In this document: piece after piece, positions 10,828 to 23,316 of the stretch
How positions within the stretch are numbered: position 1 is the first letter of the stretch
Layout: each line of letters starts with the position of its first letter
Assembly (NCBI GenBank): GCA_023627715.1
Contig: JAMAHW010000067.1
Location: forward strand, 62,001-126,000
Direction of reading: 5' to 3'
DNA: 64,000 nucleotides
From: Periconia sp. R9002
Lineage: Eukaryota > Ascomycota > Dothideomycetes > Pleosporales > Periconiaceae
Translations under genes and position numbers: made by a program
The notes under the pieces: generated by a model
What the model was told of the DNA's origin: nothing
What the model saw: only the letters and a program-made list of their open reading frames with translations
Databases searched by the model: none

Positions 10828-11288
10828 GAACGTGATCTCCCTCACCCCACAAACCGAAATGCCCCTTTCTCTCCAATCAAATCAAAACGCACTGTCATTG
10901 ATGCTTAAACGAGGAGAGTATGTAATAAAAAGTATAGACAAGAAGTATAATCACCGGCTCAAACTGCCCATCCTCGCCGACCTCGTGAGATGCTATCGCT
11001 TCCATCGCCACAAAGGAAAAACAATGATTGGTCTGTGAGATGATGATGATAAAGAGAAGGAAATTGTTAGTGGGTAATCATTGTCGTTCGCGACTTCGAA
11101 GCGAGGTGGAGGCCCTATACCCTCGTTGATGCATGCAGGCGAAAGAAAGAGTTGACAAGAAAAAGTCCCCCCTCGGGGGGAGATGTGGAAAAAAGTATGT
11201 ATAAGAAGGAAATGGCTCTGCCTGTTGGAAAGCCGCGCATAGGCGCATGCGCGCGCACTCGGAGGATGCGGTTGAGTAGGCGATTGAT

Positions 11289-13001
11289 TTAGCTAGGCAT
11301 GCCAGCCTTGACATTGTCGTACTTGGAATTCGGGTAGCTCAGCAAGTTGCTGCTCTGGTCGAGGGCTCCGACACCGCCAACGGCATTGACATACTATTCC
11401 GTCTCAGTCAGCCAACCATCTCACAACCTTCATTGGAGAACATGGGGATCGCTATTTGTGAACTTACAGTCGAGATCAAACTATCGCTGCCAGTCTTGTC
11501 TCCACTGCTCTCCCACCACATACCACCTCCCAATCCTTGACTCTTGATGAGAGCGGTCTTCTGCTTGATGATGTTTGGCGTGTCGTAGCTGACCAAGAAC
11601 CTCTGGCCGGCATCATAACTCCAACTTGCGACCAAGCTCGAGTCCTCGGTAACCGTGGCACCGGCTTGAGGAAGCGCCTTGTAGTCGTACACACCAGCTT
11701 CCCAGGATCCGGTACCGACACCAGAGAAGGGGCGGCCGGGGCCGTCGGTGTTCTGGAAAGAGCGGCCGTAAAGGGGCATGCCGAGCACGATCTTGGAGGC
11801 GGCGACTCCGTGGGAGGTGTAGTAGGCGATTACTTGGGCGGTATTGAAGGGCGTCGAGGTGGGGTTCCCGGAGGAGGGGTTCCAGTTTGCGTCGTGTCCG
11901 GCGTTGGTGTCCCAGGAGCCGGAGTAGTCGTAGGCCCTGGTTTTGAAGGTTAGTAGTTGTCAAGAAGGAGGGGAGGAGGGGAAGGACGCACATGAGGTTC
12001 CAGAAATCGATGTACTTGTCCATACCGGCAAGATCAAGCTTTTGGTAGTTGGTGGGACCGGCAGGGGAGGCAACGGTGAGGAGAAGGTGCTGGCCTCCAG
12101 CGCTCGCGGCGGAGTAGGCGTCGAGTTGCTTTGCAAGGGTTAGCTTTTGTGTTTCGGTGATGAAGAGGTAGGGGGGGATGATCACATACTCTGCGGACTT
12201 CAGCGAGGAGAGCAACCATGTTGGCGGCCTGTGTGGCATCTTTTGTCCAAGCGTCAGTTTATTTTCTTCATCGAGATCTAAGGATTGGCACGGGGATGTT
12301 CATGATCATGTGACTTACCGGCGGGATATTCCCAGTCAATGTCAAGTCCTGCAAGGATGTGATTAGCGAACCGCCCAACATGTATCATACTTTTCGTCGA
12401 AACTCACCATCAAATCCAAGATCCTTCAAGATACCCACCGCTGAGCTGGCAAACGCAGAACGACCGGCGGCGGTGCTAGCAGGTTGCGCAAAGTTCGATG
12501 AGTAGGTCCAGCCGCCAATCGACAGCAGCACTTTCAACTTGCGGTTGCTCTTCTTGAGAATGTAGAGCTGCTTGGCGACTCCGTACATGTTCGTGCCGAC
12601 ATCATTCCATGAATCCGTAGGGTAGTGTTTCTCGACATCGGCGTATGTGTCTGTCAGGTACACTTCACCCGAATCGGGACGCACGTTGGCGAAGGCGTAG
12701 AGCACGTGGGTGAGCTCGTTACCCGGAAGCTGCTGGGGTTGGAAGTTGCGTCCGTAGATAGCCTGTGTGATAGCAAGGTTAGCGAACGAGAAATGATGGG
12801 TTTTTGGGGGCATGGATGCCCTCGGGGGTCTGCATGTGTGTGGATATTTACCCAGTTGACGAAGTAGGCAACGTTCTTGTATCCGGTAGCGTCAGCAGAG
12901 ATATCAGAAACCGCGGTGACATTTTCGGCCCGCTTGGGGACAGCAGCCGCGCTGCAGAATCCAACGAAAGGAAGAAGAGTTGCAAGAGTAGAGAACTTCA
13001 T
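11289..13001 (-). CDS. Secreted GH18 endochitinase
   Basis: Seven exons on the minus strand: 13001-12852, 12762-12408, 12348-12319, 12239-12190, 12128-11992, 11936-11468 and 11393-11289. They total 1,296 nt and encode 431 residues. It hydrolyses beta-1,4 links of chitin, for cell-wall remodelling or nutrition. The N-terminus is a signal peptide ([20 protein letters not shown]) followed by a KR site at residues 23-24. GH18 barrel motifs follow in order: [23 protein letters not shown] with catalytic Glu at about residue 175 (split by an intron), [11 protein letters not shown], and [11 protein letters not shown] near the end. Length and exon style match fungal ech42/chit42-type endochitinases (about 425 residues). 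No chitin-binding module is present. A TATA element lies about 90 bp upstream. This gene is intact, unlike the chitinase at the left edge. Confidence 0.95.
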
Positions 13002-13091
13002 GTTGCCGGGAGAAGGTGCGCCGTGCGGTAGTGGAAGAGGTAGTGGGTTGAGGTGTGTTCTGAGAGATGTTGAACGTAATATCAACAGTAC

Positions 13092-13097
13092 TTATAT
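13092..13097 (-). promoter_or_regulatory. TATA box of the GH18 chitinase gene
   Basis: The minus strand reads GGTATATAAG about 90 bases upstream of the start codon at 13001, a normal distance for a fungal TATA element. Confidence 0.5.
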
Positions 13098-13101
13098 ACC
13101 C

Positions 13102-16100
13102 CGTGTTCTTCTCGGAAATCATGGGCTTGGTGTGTGTACGCAATTGTTACCTTAGCTCCACATGCGCGTAAAGGAAGGGAATGCTGGTCAACAGTGAAAG
13201 AGGAGGGTTGAAGCGCAGCATGCACCAAGCTAGGTGTAGAAGGGATGCAACCGCTCGGAAATGACACCCCTCCGAGGGGTGAAAGACTGGAAGCCTGGGT
13301 TTCTCTGCCGAGCATGGGGTTTCCGCCAGACGGGGTCGTTTTGTAAAGACATCTGGTTACGCAAAAACGTCGTACTGGGCTCACGGTACGACCATGGTGG
13401 GCAGGTACAGGCAACCTGAGTGGCCAAGAGTCGACAAAGACTCATGTGTCATGTACTGCCAAAAAACAACAGTCAGCAGGGGTGAGATCAACATCGACAT
13501 AAACTGTTTACAAACGCACTGCTGGGGCGTATCCAGTAACGTGTGTGTTGAACAGCCGGCCGTTGACCTTGAACCCGGCACGCATGCCATCTGTCTTTCA
13601 TCACGCTTCACTAGCCCAAGAGTACCGCCTACCAATAACAACGGCTGGTAAGGACGATGTTGCAGATGGCACGAAGCCGTCTGCATCGTGATTATCTCCC
13701 GCGACTTGTAACCAGGGCCTTGATTGCACTTGCATTGCGCGCACGCGTCAAGGGCAGACTACGCGTGCAGTATGTGCCTGACAGGATGTCGTGTGCTAAC
13801 GTAGCGTGAACGCCGATCGCCGCAATGATTTGCAGGGTCCGGTATTTCCGTATGGAGTAGAGCGGACGTCACATCGGCGGTACGGGACTTCCCCCATGCC
13901 AACCTTTTTTTAAACCTTTCAACAAGTTATGTGTCAGAGATAAAGTTCACACATTCGTAATCCGTTCAGCAGGCCAGCACGGATGGTGTATGCTACATGT
14001 ACCACGGCCCCATCCATATGGCGGCCCGATATATCCTCCCCTTGTAATATATGCCGCTGTAAATCGATCTGGAATCGCGCGGTTAATGATTTGACCCGGG
14101 AAGCGAGCCATTCATGATGTCGTCGGCTGCTTAAACAAACAGCTTCCAAATGAGGACCTCGCCTGCCTACTGCTCTACTAACTAGACAGTGATTTAGCGA
14201 AAGACTGCCTACTTCGAAATTGAAATACGAAACCTACGTACATCCACTGCAGCGGAAGAACTTCTTTCAGAGCTCGTACTGGCCTTCGGCGAAATTAAAT
14301 CATACGGGATCATCCTCAACATAGACATCTTCAGAACATGTCGCTCCCAGTGCGCCTGATAGGAGATGCAGCGATAAGGTCGTAAGACACGACTTTGCTA
14401 TCTCCGCTCCAATGGACAGTTGTGGGCAGGGATGGCGGCGATGGTGTCGTGATGTACCTACCTATACTGATCATTACAGGCTGAAGCTCTCTGCTGTCAG
14501 GCGTTCTGGGCATGTAGAGCTCTCTGGAGGGTTGTCGTTACATGAAGCAATGATCTGCGAGGTTCTTGTACATGTAGTATGTGTAGAAGCTAGTCCAGCT
14601 GCGTGTGAGACAGCACACGAAGCCATATTGAAGACTAGTCTAACAAGGCTTGGGCAAAGGCTGGATGTAACCGACAGGAGCGCGGGGGAACTAGAAGCCA
14701 CGTTACAGAGAAGTCTGGCGCTTGTGATACTACCTGGGCCAGGGTCGGTAGATTGAGCGCATGCTGAAGAGTAGGTAGTTGATATCGTAGACTAGGGATT
14801 TGGGCGAGGTCGAATCCTTTGACCCCACATGCACCTTATCGGAGGTTTTTTTCAGGGAGCACATGACCGTGAAACTACGCCATGTGAAGAGGTCAGACCA
14901 TGAAGATGATTCGAGTGTGGCGGCCCGTTTGGCTGAAATACAGTGCGAAGGCGTTCCTCCATTAGGAAAGCGAAAAGTGCCGTGGGAACGCGTGATGAAG
15001 GTACCTCGCCATGAATGTAGAAAGGAGAAAAGGATACCTGGAGCTTGTCGAGTGTGTCTAGCATCTGGTGTACCTAGTGCCCAGACACTAACCGAATTTA
15101 GCCACGAACGGAAGGTGAAGTAACATGGACCGATCAGGAAGGCCATGGAGCAAAGCCGTGATTGGACCGTGGCGCTGATTTCGCGAGATAACATCCATAC
15201 GAAGATTAGGCTGGATCCAATCGAATGCGATCAAATGTACATGTCTATCTCTAGAATTCAGTATGTTGGTGAGGTTGCGCGACCTCTAGAGAAGTCAAGA
15301 TAGTGAGTGTACCGCCGTGGCTGCGAATCTCGGACGCAAACAGGCGACTGTAGATCCAGGATAGACCAAAGGGCGCTAACTGTGCATGCGCACATCTTCT
15401 ACGGCCCCTGGCTGCTCCGGGAGTTATTCGAATAGGAGCCAGGTGCGTCTCCCGTTACTATGAACGACCCCTGGAAATTCAAGGTACCCGATTGATGATC
15501 TTCGAATAATCTTACAATCCGACGGTCTTGCAATCTGCCTATTCGTCAACCTGAAAGCCCTGAAGACGTACTGCCGAATGCGGTAGCTGATTCCGTTGCT
15601 TCTGAGATATTGTAGTTGTCTTGTTGGCAGAGTTGAGGCAGCATCTCGCTCGGTATGGTAGCCCTGTATCATTTCGGGGTTTTGACTCTCTTTTGGGCAT
15701 CTATTCCGTGTAGCCGACTGCCCTTTTTCGAACTCAATGTAGTGGCATCACGTCCTTGGTTGGATTGACCGGTGTGCGAACAAATTGAGATGCGTGAAGA
15801 AGCAACTTGGTGGGCGCGAAACTGGCCAAGAGAGAGAAAGCGTACATCTCACCCCTAGACGTGGAGACAGTGAAGACATCACGGCGGCGTATTGCAGCGT
15901 AGTGAGCGGAGGCATGATGCTCCCGAAACGTGTCGGGCGTAAGCCGATGTGACCATGGAAGGATGTTACTCGAAATTGCTGAGATTGTAATTTTGGGCTT
16001 CATGGTGGTGGTGGCGTTTGCGAATGAACCGTGATTGTTGAGGGAGGAGCATAGGTGCTTTTCGCATGGAGGTGGTGTTGTGAGACACGCTCTCGACCCG

Positions 16101-16748
16101 ATTCCCGGTCAGAGTTGCCCATGATTTGCATGATAAGGTAATTTTGAAGATTATCAAGCGACTGGACACATTAGCATGCATATCGAGGTCGCCTACATAC
16201 ATTCGTTAGATATGAGACTCTGTGAGCGCTTGAGGAGATAACACTGCACGTGCAATCTCCGAGTGTTATCACTGTGTCTGTCAAACAATATTGACATTCA
16301 GTGCGTCTCTCAGTTATCAGATTTGGGCAGTGACGGCGCCGTATGGTGAGTTTCAAGGCCTACACCGTAGAAGTTCACCGCGGAGTGGGGTAGTGCGGAA
16401 GCGTGAGGCTTGAGCCATGGTGAATTGTGGGACCAGGGTGATGGTCTGTGCGTTGTACAAAGCCTCCGACATAGAAACATTTGATTCAATGTTACCACCA
16501 GTGGTAAGCCGCCTTCGTATATCCCGCCTTCGCTAAATGCTACCCGTCTCCCAAGAATGCTATCTCCTGTAACCTACAATCCCACGTTGAGCATGTTGAT
16601 GTCCTGCATGACTCGTCCCCACGCAATGCAACAACGCCAACGTCTGATCGTGTATTTCCCATTGATCCTGGAAAGAAATTGCACATTAGAAATTACCACT
16701 TGCACCGCGCACCAAAGGAAAGGTCGTGATGAACATGAGATGCCTCCT
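13102..16748. other. 3.6-kb stretch without a recognised gene
   Basis: Base composition is balanced and not RIP-like. Open frames up to 154 codons occur on both strands (for example 15194-14730 minus, 15123-14800 plus), but none shows a family motif, signal peptide or consistent spliced model. It could contain a poorly conserved or lncRNA gene; nothing supports one directly. Confidence 0.5.
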
Positions 16749-17864
16749 TCATTTGGGCTGCGGTTCCCGCGCCAAAGCCCTGTTCTTAGCTTTCTCCCCT
16801 CTCTTGTACGCCGCCTCCTTTTCCTTCTCCAGCTCCTCCTCCAATACAACCCTCCTACTCTCAATCTCTCGAGTGACCTCGAATCCTTCTCCCCTTCTCT
16901 TCGCCCAACCCATTTCCTCGTCGATATCCTCCTTCTTCTTCAGCTTCTCCAGCCAATCGTTCAGTCGATCATCATCGCCGAAGCATATACCGTACCCATC
17001 GCAATAGCACGCATTCATCGAAGGACATAGCTCACCATTGCGCGTAAAGAGGTACTGCCAGATGTACTCGAAAACACGGCCTGAGTCCGCATCGTTTAGA
17101 GGGGTCGCCAGCAACCATTCGCGGAGATGCTCATACGTTGATTTCGGATTATCTCTTGCCCTCTCTTTACTGACGGCGAACTGTGCACAGCATGGTTCCG
17201 ACAAGACTGGCGGAATTTCATGATCAGGAAATAACTCTTTGAACACTTCGCGACTGATTGCCCCATCGCTTGGTTCATCATTATCGCCATCCGCTGTCGT
17301 TCGATTAAGATAAACGCTTGGACAGCCTGGTTCGAGGTGGCAGCGTAAGTTCATGAACCCCTGCCGCCACACACGGTCATCGTGGAGACGTTTGATTGTC
17401 GCGGGAGTACTTAGATCCAGTAGGATGTTGTTATGATATGTGATGCTGTGTGCATGGATAAAAATAATCGTATCGGCGAGCTCATCATAATGGTCAATAA
17501 GGTAGGTCAGGTAGACCATAGCTTCATTTCCTTTGTTCTTGGGCACACGGTACGTCGCATTTGGTTTGTTGACTTCGTAGATGGCGGTGGTTAGATCGGG
17601 CAGATCGTTTCGTATCCAACCTACGTCTTCCCAGTCTGTCTTCGCTACCACCAGCATCCGCGAATACTCAGAATTCGCGGGTTTTGCCACTCCAGGAGAG
17701 AAAGGCTTTCTGGTGTTGCCGGATACCGCATCATGGTACAGCGAACTGAGAGTGGACAGGTGCTGACGCGGCGTTTCAAAGCGACTGAACCAGAAGATGA
17801 GGATGACAATGAAGACCGACAGCGCTGTAAGCGGTATAGCTTTCCGTGGAGTAATCCAGGGCAT
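16749..17864 (-). CDS. DUF3431-family type II membrane protein
   Basis: A single open frame of 371 codons. The N-terminal 10-30 residues form one membrane segment (LTALSVFIVILIFWF) after a basic start, typical of a type II protein anchored in ER or Golgi with its domain in the lumen. The rest is the fungal DUF3431 domain: VVAKTDWEDVGWIRNDLPD, the block NKGNEAMVYLTYLIDHYDEL, then IIFIHAH, and a Cys-rich segment (PCCAQFAV). These features are shared with fungal proteins whose function is unknown but which resemble glycosyltransferases in layout. A charged, Lys/Glu-rich, probably coiled-coil tail (about residues 305-371) closes it. No intron is needed. Relation to neighbours is not evident. Confidence 0.85.
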   Translation of the reverse strand: MPWITPRKAIPLTALSVFIVILIFWFSRFETPRQHLSTLSSLYHDAVSGNTRKPFSPGVAKPANSEYSRMLVVAKTDWEDVGWIRNDLPDLTTAIYEVNKPNATYRVPKNKGNEAMVYLTYLIDHYDELADTIIFIHAHSITYHNNILLDLSTPATIKRLHDDRVWRQGFMNLRCHLEPGCPSVYLNRTTADGDNDEPSDGAISREVFKELFPDHEIPPVLSEPCCAQFAVSKERARDNPKSTYEHLREWLLATPLNDADSGRVFEYIWQYLFTRNGELCPSMNACYCDGYGICFGDDDRLNDWLEKLKKKEDIDEEMGWAKRRGEGFEVTREIESRRVVLEEELEKEKEAAYKRGEKAKNRALAREPQPK

Positions 17865-20700
17865 AGCGAAGACCGGGGTGGATGGCTAGTTAGATACCGG
17901 GAACTCGAGCAGCTGCTGTCGCGCACCGTAACCAGCGTTTTGTGGTAGTAATGTGCTGCTGTAATTCTTTCATGAACAATGCACTGGCATGATCAAATTC
18001 GATCCCGTCGCTGGTAAAAGAGAAAAAACCTAAGCCAATCCAAATCCTTGGAACTGTTGGGCGACACTTGCCGGCGGGGGTTCCGGGGGGCACGTTTCCC
18101 AAGGCTAAAGTTCTCTTCGCAAGCTTGGTAACTGGCGTTCTCCCCCAAAGATTAAATAGCGACGAGAAAACTTGATTTGGCGTCCCGACTTTCCCGATGA
18201 TCGCCGCATTTTTATAATCGCAATGTATGTTGCCATAAGGTTGTGTTGCACGACTGGTGCCACAGCAGCTTTTAACCCTGTACGCACACAACAGCCACAT
18301 GAACACGCCCAGCCCGCTAGCTGTAGCCACACATGAATTGTACGAAGTATGTCATCATCATCTGGCTTTTGCTGCACTTGGGTCCACATTGCCAACAACC
18401 AAGCGTGTTGAAAAGCCGGTTATCCACTCGGTATGGGTAGCTGGAACCAGAATACGATGCAGCCCGTGGGCCGTACGTGCGCAAAGGCCGCTAACGACGG
18501 CAGATGAGCGCCGGGGCGAGTGGGAACGGACACTATGCGATGCAGTGGTAAAAGGCATTCCTTGGAAAGCCACGACGCCCGCAACGTTTCCGGCGCTCAA
18601 TGAACAATGCTGAAAACGAAGCTGCACGCCTATGAATTGATGGAGACGTATTGCAGCGCCTAACCCTCACCGTTGATGTCAATGCCAAAAATTTAGACTT
18701 CGTTTAACAACATCGACCATTTCGGAGCATGGAAGCCGGAGTCTCGGAACAAGACTTACTCGTAGGTAAAATTCCAACCAATCAAATATTTAGCCCGCCG
18801 TGGAAATACAACACAGCTGCCCTCCAACCACCTTCAATTTTCGAGAAATTCACCCACAATTCTTGCGAAACACATGGTTTTTCAAGATTTCAATATTCTT
18901 GGGAAGACTTATGTGGGGTCCTCCAAACTCCGCGGCACGTCCAAGACCTTGGTAGCTCTCCCGCTAGACCCGATCATTTGAGTCAACTGGTGCTAGTTGA
19001 TATGACATCGAGATATGCATGCGCGTTTACAAAAGGGGGTGGGAAGGATCTGTAGTAGAAATTCAGTTTGGTAAGTGACATAAAATTCCGCAATGGCAGC
19101 GGTAAAGAGTTGGGATCTTCGAAATTCCTCGCATACAAGTATCGCGATGGATGTCTCATGGTGAATTCGCGTCATGTGGGATGTATCCCATGATGTTCAA
19201 TCTTGTTAAGATACTGGGGAATCTATTCAACTTCACAAAATCTTGTATGCGCGGTCATTTTTGTTTTGAACGCCATTAGAACTGAATATCTCCTATGTTG
19301 CACAAGTTAACAATGCAACGAAAGGGTCAGCCTTGACTACATAGTCTAGATCGATTCTCAACTACATGTACATGGTGTGTTGGTAGAAAACTGGACCTGA
19401 TCTAGATCAACTTAGATGCGCGGGTTTCTTGATCTGGAGCTGGCAATCCAAAGTGAACTGAAACAATCTGTTTGTAGCATTTGAGAACTGCCCTACATAT
19501 ATATTAATCCTCTTTGGTATCCTTAGGTTCGCGATACCACAAATACTATGAAAACTTCACTATAAGTCGGCTTTCTTTTTCACTTTGAGAGCCACCGACC
19601 TTCAAGGCTGGTCCGTAGACATTCGAGCAACTTCGAAATGTATTCTTACCTTGCGACTAGTAGGTCTTGGGTTAATATTGCAAAGTCTTTGACAAGGATA
19701 GAGTCTAATGGGCAAATCATGTTACTCTCAATATTTTGTCGTTCTTTTTTGACTGTAAACATCGTTTTCATATGCAAATCAACACAATTGCGTGTTTACA
19801 TGATAGGGATGTCTTTTGATCAGTATAGCCTGGACGGTCAAGTTAGGGCTGAAAAGGTGGGTGCAAATTGAAAATCAATCGGCTGATGATATGGAATTTG
19901 TATCTGCATACGAATACGGTGTATACAGCACGGCTGCAATTGTCGAAGTGAGAATACCAGACCGACTTGTTGCACAACCCTTGAATGAAGGTTATTGTGG
20001 TAAGATTGGAAGCCCTGGAAAGACTTGATGCCACTTCTCAAATGATCTTTTGAGAAAGCAGAATGTCTCTACCAGGGAACATGATACGTGCGGAGGTTTC
20101 TGAGCCCTGTCAAATTTTGAGATGATTGCGCAGAACACGCTTCCAAAATCGTCATTAACCTGTGAAGCACTTTGTACCTCACTCTCTTATGATGTTTAAG
20201 CCTTCCGCAGGCCGGCACTATTCCAAATTAATGATTATCCCGGGATTATTAGACATACGCACACGCAGATCTTTTGGGTGTTGCCACTTAGTTGACTTAA
20301 CCGTTTAAACTATGAGGAAGTGAGGATACTAATCAACACTTTGAATTAGTCATGCATATGGCGTTGCGAGCGCTTTTCGTTTAAGCTTGTTATGTGTATT
20401 GAATCAGCAGGGTGAAACTATTACTAACAAGCTGTGCGAAGAACGAGAAGGCGCAAGTAAGACACAAAGCATCGCTACGATCAACTACTCCACACGGATA
20501 GTAAAGTAAAGTAAGCACTACCTCATCTCACGTCAACACACTATGTTATCCTTGACAGAATAACATTGCGAAAAGAGAAACACTTTCGATAATTTGAAAT
20601 ACATCAGAAACCTCATATAAAATAGGTATCGGCCACCAACTTTGTAAAGCATTCACACACGCTTCATTAGGTATCAACAGGTGGATTGACAATCAACAAA
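17865..20700. other. 2.8-kb stretch without a recognised gene
   Basis: Contains the promoter side of the DUF3431 gene on the left and of the secreted hydrolase on the right. Frames up to 146 codons are present on both strands without recognisable motifs; the 108-codon frame at 18729-19055 has no family features. No RNA gene seen. Confidence 0.45.
20616..20622 (+). promoter_or_regulatory. TATA box of the secreted hydrolase gene
   Basis: CATATAAAATAGG about 80 bases before the ATG at 20701. Confidence 0.5.
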
Positions 20701-22051
20701 ATGAAACTTACACTCCTCCTCACTATTATTTCCATCGTAGGCCCAGCATTTGGCCTTCAAAGCAGCAGTTGCGCCGATGATAGTTCATACGCCCACCCTG
20801 CCAATGGCATTTGCACCGACTACCAAGTTGAGGAAACGGTTACGTGGAACAAATTGATATGGGGCCTTCCCGAGCCCAAAAACAATTTCGACATTGCAGC
20901 CATCAAACTTCAACAGGGAGAACTAGAGGGATCTACAGAGTTCCACCCAATCAATGGGACCGAGAATAATGTCACGTCTACGTACCGACTGTTTGGCACT
21001 TTCTGCGAACCTTCAAAGAAGAAAGACGGCAAGGAAAAGACAGTGCTTCTCGCTTCCCATGGTGGAATTTACGATAGCCGGTTCGTTCCATGTTCTTGTT
21101 TCTTGGAATTCCTTGAGTTACAGTACTGAATCTTTTTAGATACTGGACTTCTACGTATAAGCCGGAGGAGTACAACTTCGCACAACACGTGTTAGATGCA
21201 GGTTATTCGATCTTCTACTATGACCGCAGTATGTACTCTCACAATCAAACATTCAAATGAGCTTCACTAAATTGCATTTCACACCTCTAGTTGGCACCGG
21301 TCGATCTCAAATGTAAGCAGTCCCTCCGCCCATATAAAGCTGTGCAACACTGACAACCGACAGTGTTTCAGGCTTCGAAGCTCAAGCCGACAACCAAGCC
21401 GAAATCATCGCCAAAATCGCCACTGGTATCCGCAATGGCAACTACACCAGCGCTATCCAAGCCGAAAAAATCGTCCTCGTCGGCCATTCCATCGGCTCTG
21501 TGTTCACCTCCTTAGCGGTTCAAAAATACCCTAATATCGCAGAGGCAACCGTCCTGACTGGCGACTCCTTCCCAAACGCCACCGATCCATCAAAATACGT
21601 ACGTCCCCTGGGCGCAACCCTCATCGGCGTGAAGCTCGCCAGCACTCTTGATCCACCTTTTGCCCGTGACTCGGCGTACCTCGGGACCGGCGATATATAT
21701 TCCCACGCGCAATCCTTCTTCCACCCTCCCTACGACCTCCCCACCATCGAGTTCGCGCAATCCATCTCCCAGCCCGCCTCTCTCCTCGAATTACTCGCAG
21801 CGGCGACTGTCCTCCCTGATGTTCCTGATTACAAGGGCAGCTTATTCCTTACTACGGGGGAATGGGATGTAGCTTTGTGCGGAGGAAAGTGCGACCAGAG
21901 ATACCAGTATGGGACTCAGGATTCTACGTTTAAAAACGCAAAGAAGGTGGGCACGTATTTGCATCCGGGAGCGGGGCATGGGGTCAACTTTGCGAGGAAT
22001 GCATCGGGTTTTTACGGGGAGATTGTGCGGTTCTTGGATAAATGGGCTTAG
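20701..22051 (+). CDS. Secreted alpha/beta-hydrolase
   Basis: Four exons: 20701-21080, 21140-21228, 21291-21312 (22 nt) and 21364-22051, 1,179 nt, 392 residues. A signal peptide (MKLTLLLTIISIVGPAFG) is followed by an alpha/beta-hydrolase fold. Key pieces are LLASHGGIYDSRYW (oxyanion-side His-Gly), the IFYYDRIGTGRS strand joined across two introns, the nucleophile elbow VGHSIGSV (Ser in GHSIG), and HPGAGHGVNFARN near the C-terminus, which supplies the catalytic His. N-glycosylation motifs (NGT, NVT, NYT) fit an extracellular enzyme. The substrate is unknown; similar fungal proteins are annotated only as hydrolases or AB-hydrolase-1 family. The ATG at 20701 starts the signal peptide and is preferred. 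Confidence 0.9.
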
Positions 22052-22380
22052 GGCTGTTGAGATTAAGGGGTGCTGAATGTATATTCTGAGGATTATCTAG
22101 ACTGTTGGTGTGGGAAGTTTGATGAGGTTATTCGTTATCACTCTACTGAGTCGATCAATTCATGATTGATAGAAAATTGATATGAGAAGAAAATAAAAGC
22201 GATAGACATGCAAGCATCTGCCTATGATCACGCACTGATTCGAACTACAAATTGACAATCAAACGGCGATTCAAGAGTGGAAACCAATTCAGAAACGAAG
22301 GGCCATTTCCCAAATTCAAAGCCCGATTCAGCAACCAAAACACCCACTGAATTATCACAGTGCTCAATGGCTCTAGAGAT

Positions 22381-22633
22381 ACCTTCCAGATTAGGAAGGT
22401 TGGCACCTTCAGAAAGGGCCATTCAGGATTTACGGATCAAAAAGCGAAGAGCAAAACAGTTCAATGTGATCAATGGCTGCACACAGACTTTCCAGATTAG
22501 GAAGGTTGAAAATGCAATTCACGATTCACGATTCACGATTCACGATTCACGATTCACGATTCACGAATCTTCAATTCGTGAAGCAACGCCAGTGATCGAT
22601 GGTCTTGAACATACCTTCCAGATTAGGAAGGTT
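22381..22633. repeat. Three copies of a palindromic motif, A(C/T)(C/T)TTCCAGATTAGGAAGGTT
   Basis: Copies at 22381-22401, 22487-22507 and 22613-22633 are identical except for one base in copy 2. Each contains the inverted repeat CCTTCC-AGATTA-GGAAGG. The preceding 30-40 bases are also similar (ATC(A/G)ATGG..), so the repeated unit is about 50 bp, spaced 106 and 126 bp. Confidence 0.85.
22517..22565 (+). repeat. Seven tandem copies of ATTCACG
   Basis: Perfect heptamer array, seven units of 7 bp, lying between copies 2 and 3 of the palindromic motif. It runs into TTCACGAA..TTCGTGAA, a small inverted repeat. Confidence 0.95.
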
Positions 22634-23316
22634 GAAGAGGACTCACGTGACCGCCTTATGCCCTGTCATCAATCAATCCTCATTTTACCATCCAGTTCGT
22701 GAAGCGACATCCAGCTCACCTAACGGAGGAAAAAAAACTCCCCTCCCCCGAGAAATTCCTACCGAAACATGAATATTTTTTTCGAGAGCGCTACAGACTA
22801 ATTGTCGTACAAAAGAAATGCACGACATATCAAATCAATTGATCGATCTAGAGTTGGATCAATCATCCATGCCCACGTCTGGTCTCGCATGCTTTCGGAT
22901 AATTCGAAATGAAAAAAGCAGCTTTGAGTATGGACGCATGGAGACAGATAGATGAATTGACGTGGCTAGAAAATGCCGTGGATAGCACTTGAGGTGCTAA
23001 AGTTGAAAACCTTGTGTGACATTCCGGAGGTGTGACAAAAACTAGAGCGGCCAGCGCATCATGTGTGACAAACAGAGTGTGTCTTGAAGAGCGCGAGAAA
23101 AAGTGGTGAAAAGTCGGTAAGGTATATGCACGTTCGACATCAACAATTGACGACATTGATGAAGCCAATCGATCAGCAAAAAAAAAAAGTCGTGAACCTC
23201 AATCGAAAATGTTATACATTTCTCCCAAATGCTACTCTGTGTAATACATTAATCATACCATGCCGCTAACTCATGCCAGTCATCAAAAAACAACATCATG
23301 CAAGCAATCCAACGCT

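Larger units (their letters stand above)
10288..11288. other. Intergenic stretch downstream of the GH18 chitinase
   Basis: Apart from the C-rich tract and the palindrome, it contains only short unassigned frames. The part next to 11289 is the 3' flank of the chitinase gene. Confidence 0.4.
22052..23316. other. Intergenic stretch with minisatellite and palindromic repeats
   Basis: Lies between the convergent ends of the hydrolase and the anchor-B-type gene. Apart from the repeats at 22381-22633 I see no gene. An open frame at 22277-22702 merely reads through the repeats. Confidence 0.6.

Noticed and set aside
14474..14756. Possible CFEM-like Cys pattern on the minus strand
   Set aside because: Cys spacing does not fit the CFEM consensus and there is no signal peptide or consistent exon structure.
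14730..15194. 154-codon minus-strand frame
   Set aside because: No family motif, no signal peptide, overlaps another open frame on the plus strand, and no spliced extension was found.
18729..19055. 108-codon plus-strand frame
   Set aside because: No similarity to any known family and no supporting splice or promoter context.
22277..22702. 141-codon frame through the ATTCACG and palindrome repeats
   Set aside because: The open frame exists only because a 7-bp stop-free unit is repeated; it encodes a repetitive peptide without a start context or homology.
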